Shown piece by piece: positions 5,935 through 6,524 of a stretch of 6,524 nt of DNA. The position numbers were made by a program, and so were the translations under genes. Source of the DNA: Candidatus Thorarchaeota archaeon. GTDB lineage: Archaea; Asgardarchaeota; Thorarchaeia; Thorarchaeales; Thorarchaeaceae. The stretch's first letter is position 1, and every line of letters begins with the position of its first letter. The DNA is taken from the NCBI GenBank assembly GCA_030642465.1, contig DAOWNS010000108.1, positions 1 to 6,524 on the forward strand, in the 5' to 3' direction. Under the pieces are notes generated by a model, which was not told the DNA's origin, did no database searches, and saw nothing but the letters and a program-made list of their open reading frames with translations.

Positions 5935-6524
5935 ATGCAGTCGGATCTATTTGGTAACGTCCCAGAGATTGTTATTGACATCCACGAAACCGGTGGCAAA
6001 CGCATGAATGCGGTCAAGCATTTGATGTCCATGCTTGACAAAAAGCAGACCACCTATGTAATCCAGAAAATACCAATCGGAGACATTCTTGGAACCAATG
6101 GGATAGCAATAGAGCGCAAGACCGTGAGTGATCTAGTGAATACTCTGAAGGGCAGCAGCTCTGGCGTTCCTCGTCTGACCAAGCAGATGGATGCATTGCT
6201 TGAATATGAGAAACCATACCTCTTGATAGAGAACATTCTATCAATCAGGCGAGACCCCATGAAGAAGTGCGTCTATGTCCCGTTCTCTAGCAAGAAGACG
6301 AAGAATAAGGGCTACTTCGTTACCCTGGAGCGGGCTAGTTACATTCATCCGAGCTCTCTTGATGCTTTGATCGAGAGCGTTCAAGAGAGGGGTATTACGA
6401 TAATCAAAGGCTTCAATGCACTCCACTCCGCGGGACTTCTCTTTGGCATTCTTGAAGGCGGAGAGAAGAAAAAGAAGGGTAAAGGCCAAAGGTTACCAGT
6501 GATTCGGACACGCAAGGGCCTAGA
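5935..6524 (+). CDS. XPF/ERCC4-family nuclease, runs off the window
   Basis: The frame is open from ATG 5935 to the window end, giving 196 residues with no stop. GAGGAG lies 5 bases before the start, overlapping the end of the DUF4443 gene, whose stop is 2 bases away, so translation is probably coupled. The ERCC4 nuclease signature is intact: VIDIHE at 13-18, GD at 49-50, ERKTVSD with E60, R61, K62 and D66, then RLTKQMDALLEYEKPYLLIEN. These residues bind metal and cut branched DNA in XPF, Mus81 and Hef. The first motif reads D-I-H-E where relatives have D-x-R-E. There is no helicase domain in front, so it is a stand-alone or short XPF-like protein. The last residues are lysine-rich (EKKKKGKG); whether a helix-hairpin-helix domain follows cannot be seen. 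A role in repair or fork processing is inferred from the family. Confidence 0.82.
   Translation, partial: MQSDLFGNVPEIVIDIHETGGKRMNAVKHLMSMLDKKQTTYVIQKIPIGDILGTNGIAIERKTVSDLVNTLKGSSSGVPRLTKQMDALLEYEKPYLLIENILSIRRDPMKKCVYVPFSSKKTKNKGYFVTLERASYIHPSSLDALIESVQERGITIIKGFNALHSAGLLFGILEGGEKKKKGKGQRLPVIRTRKGL

Noticed and set aside
1..6524. CRISPR arrays, tRNA or rRNA genes, insertion-sequence ends
   Set aside because: I looked for regularly spaced repeats, tRNA-like T-loop sequences and terminal inverted repeats with a transposase and saw none.

Overview
The window joins two unlike pieces of DNA. Positions 1 to about 1710 look bacterial. They are visibly richer in G+C than the rest and carry the end of a subtilisin-type (S8) protease followed by broken pieces of a type I restriction HsdR subunit, a pairing that suggests a defence island. 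From about 1710 to the end the sequence looks archaeal. The evidence is a TATA-type promoter, small membrane-anchored surface proteins with many N-glycosylation sequons, a DUF4443-type winged-helix protein and an XPF/ERCC4-family nuclease. An Asgard archaeon such as a Thorarchaeote is my guess for this part; nothing in the window proves the phylum. The junction falls inside two genes at once, so a metagenome assembly chimera is the simplest explanation, with a real rearrangement or lateral transfer as the alternative.

Layout. 1-843 (+): C-terminal 280 residues of an S8 protease. 845-1716 (+): hsdR fragments. The N-terminal 139 residues are joined directly, out of frame, to the helicase Walker A region, so the nuclease domain is missing, and the gene stops again just after helicase motif III. 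2427 down to about 1708 (-): an unrecognised archaeal protein, an alpha/beta domain plus a possible winged helix, cut off at the junction. 3309-2581 (-): thymidylate kinase. 3310-3378: a divergent promoter region with a TATA box and a perfect 22-bp palindrome. 3379-6524 (+): a tight five-gene run. It holds a DUF4430-like (transcobalamin C-terminal-like) surface protein, a second secreted membrane-anchored protein, an ECF-transporter S component, a DUF4443 winged-helix protein and an ERCC4 nuclease that runs off the end.

How it may work. The first three plus-strand genes read as a vitamin uptake unit: two tethered extracytoplasmic proteins present a ligand to an integral-membrane S component, which would borrow shared EcfT/EcfA energising subunits encoded elsewhere. 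The cobalamin-like substrate is inferred only from the DUF4430 resemblance. The palindrome overlaps the expected start of transcription of this operon, and the winged-helix DUF4443 protein in the same operon is a candidate, not a proven, regulator of it. The nuclease is translationally close to the DUF4443 gene (2-nt gap), which may instead tie DUF4443 to DNA repair.
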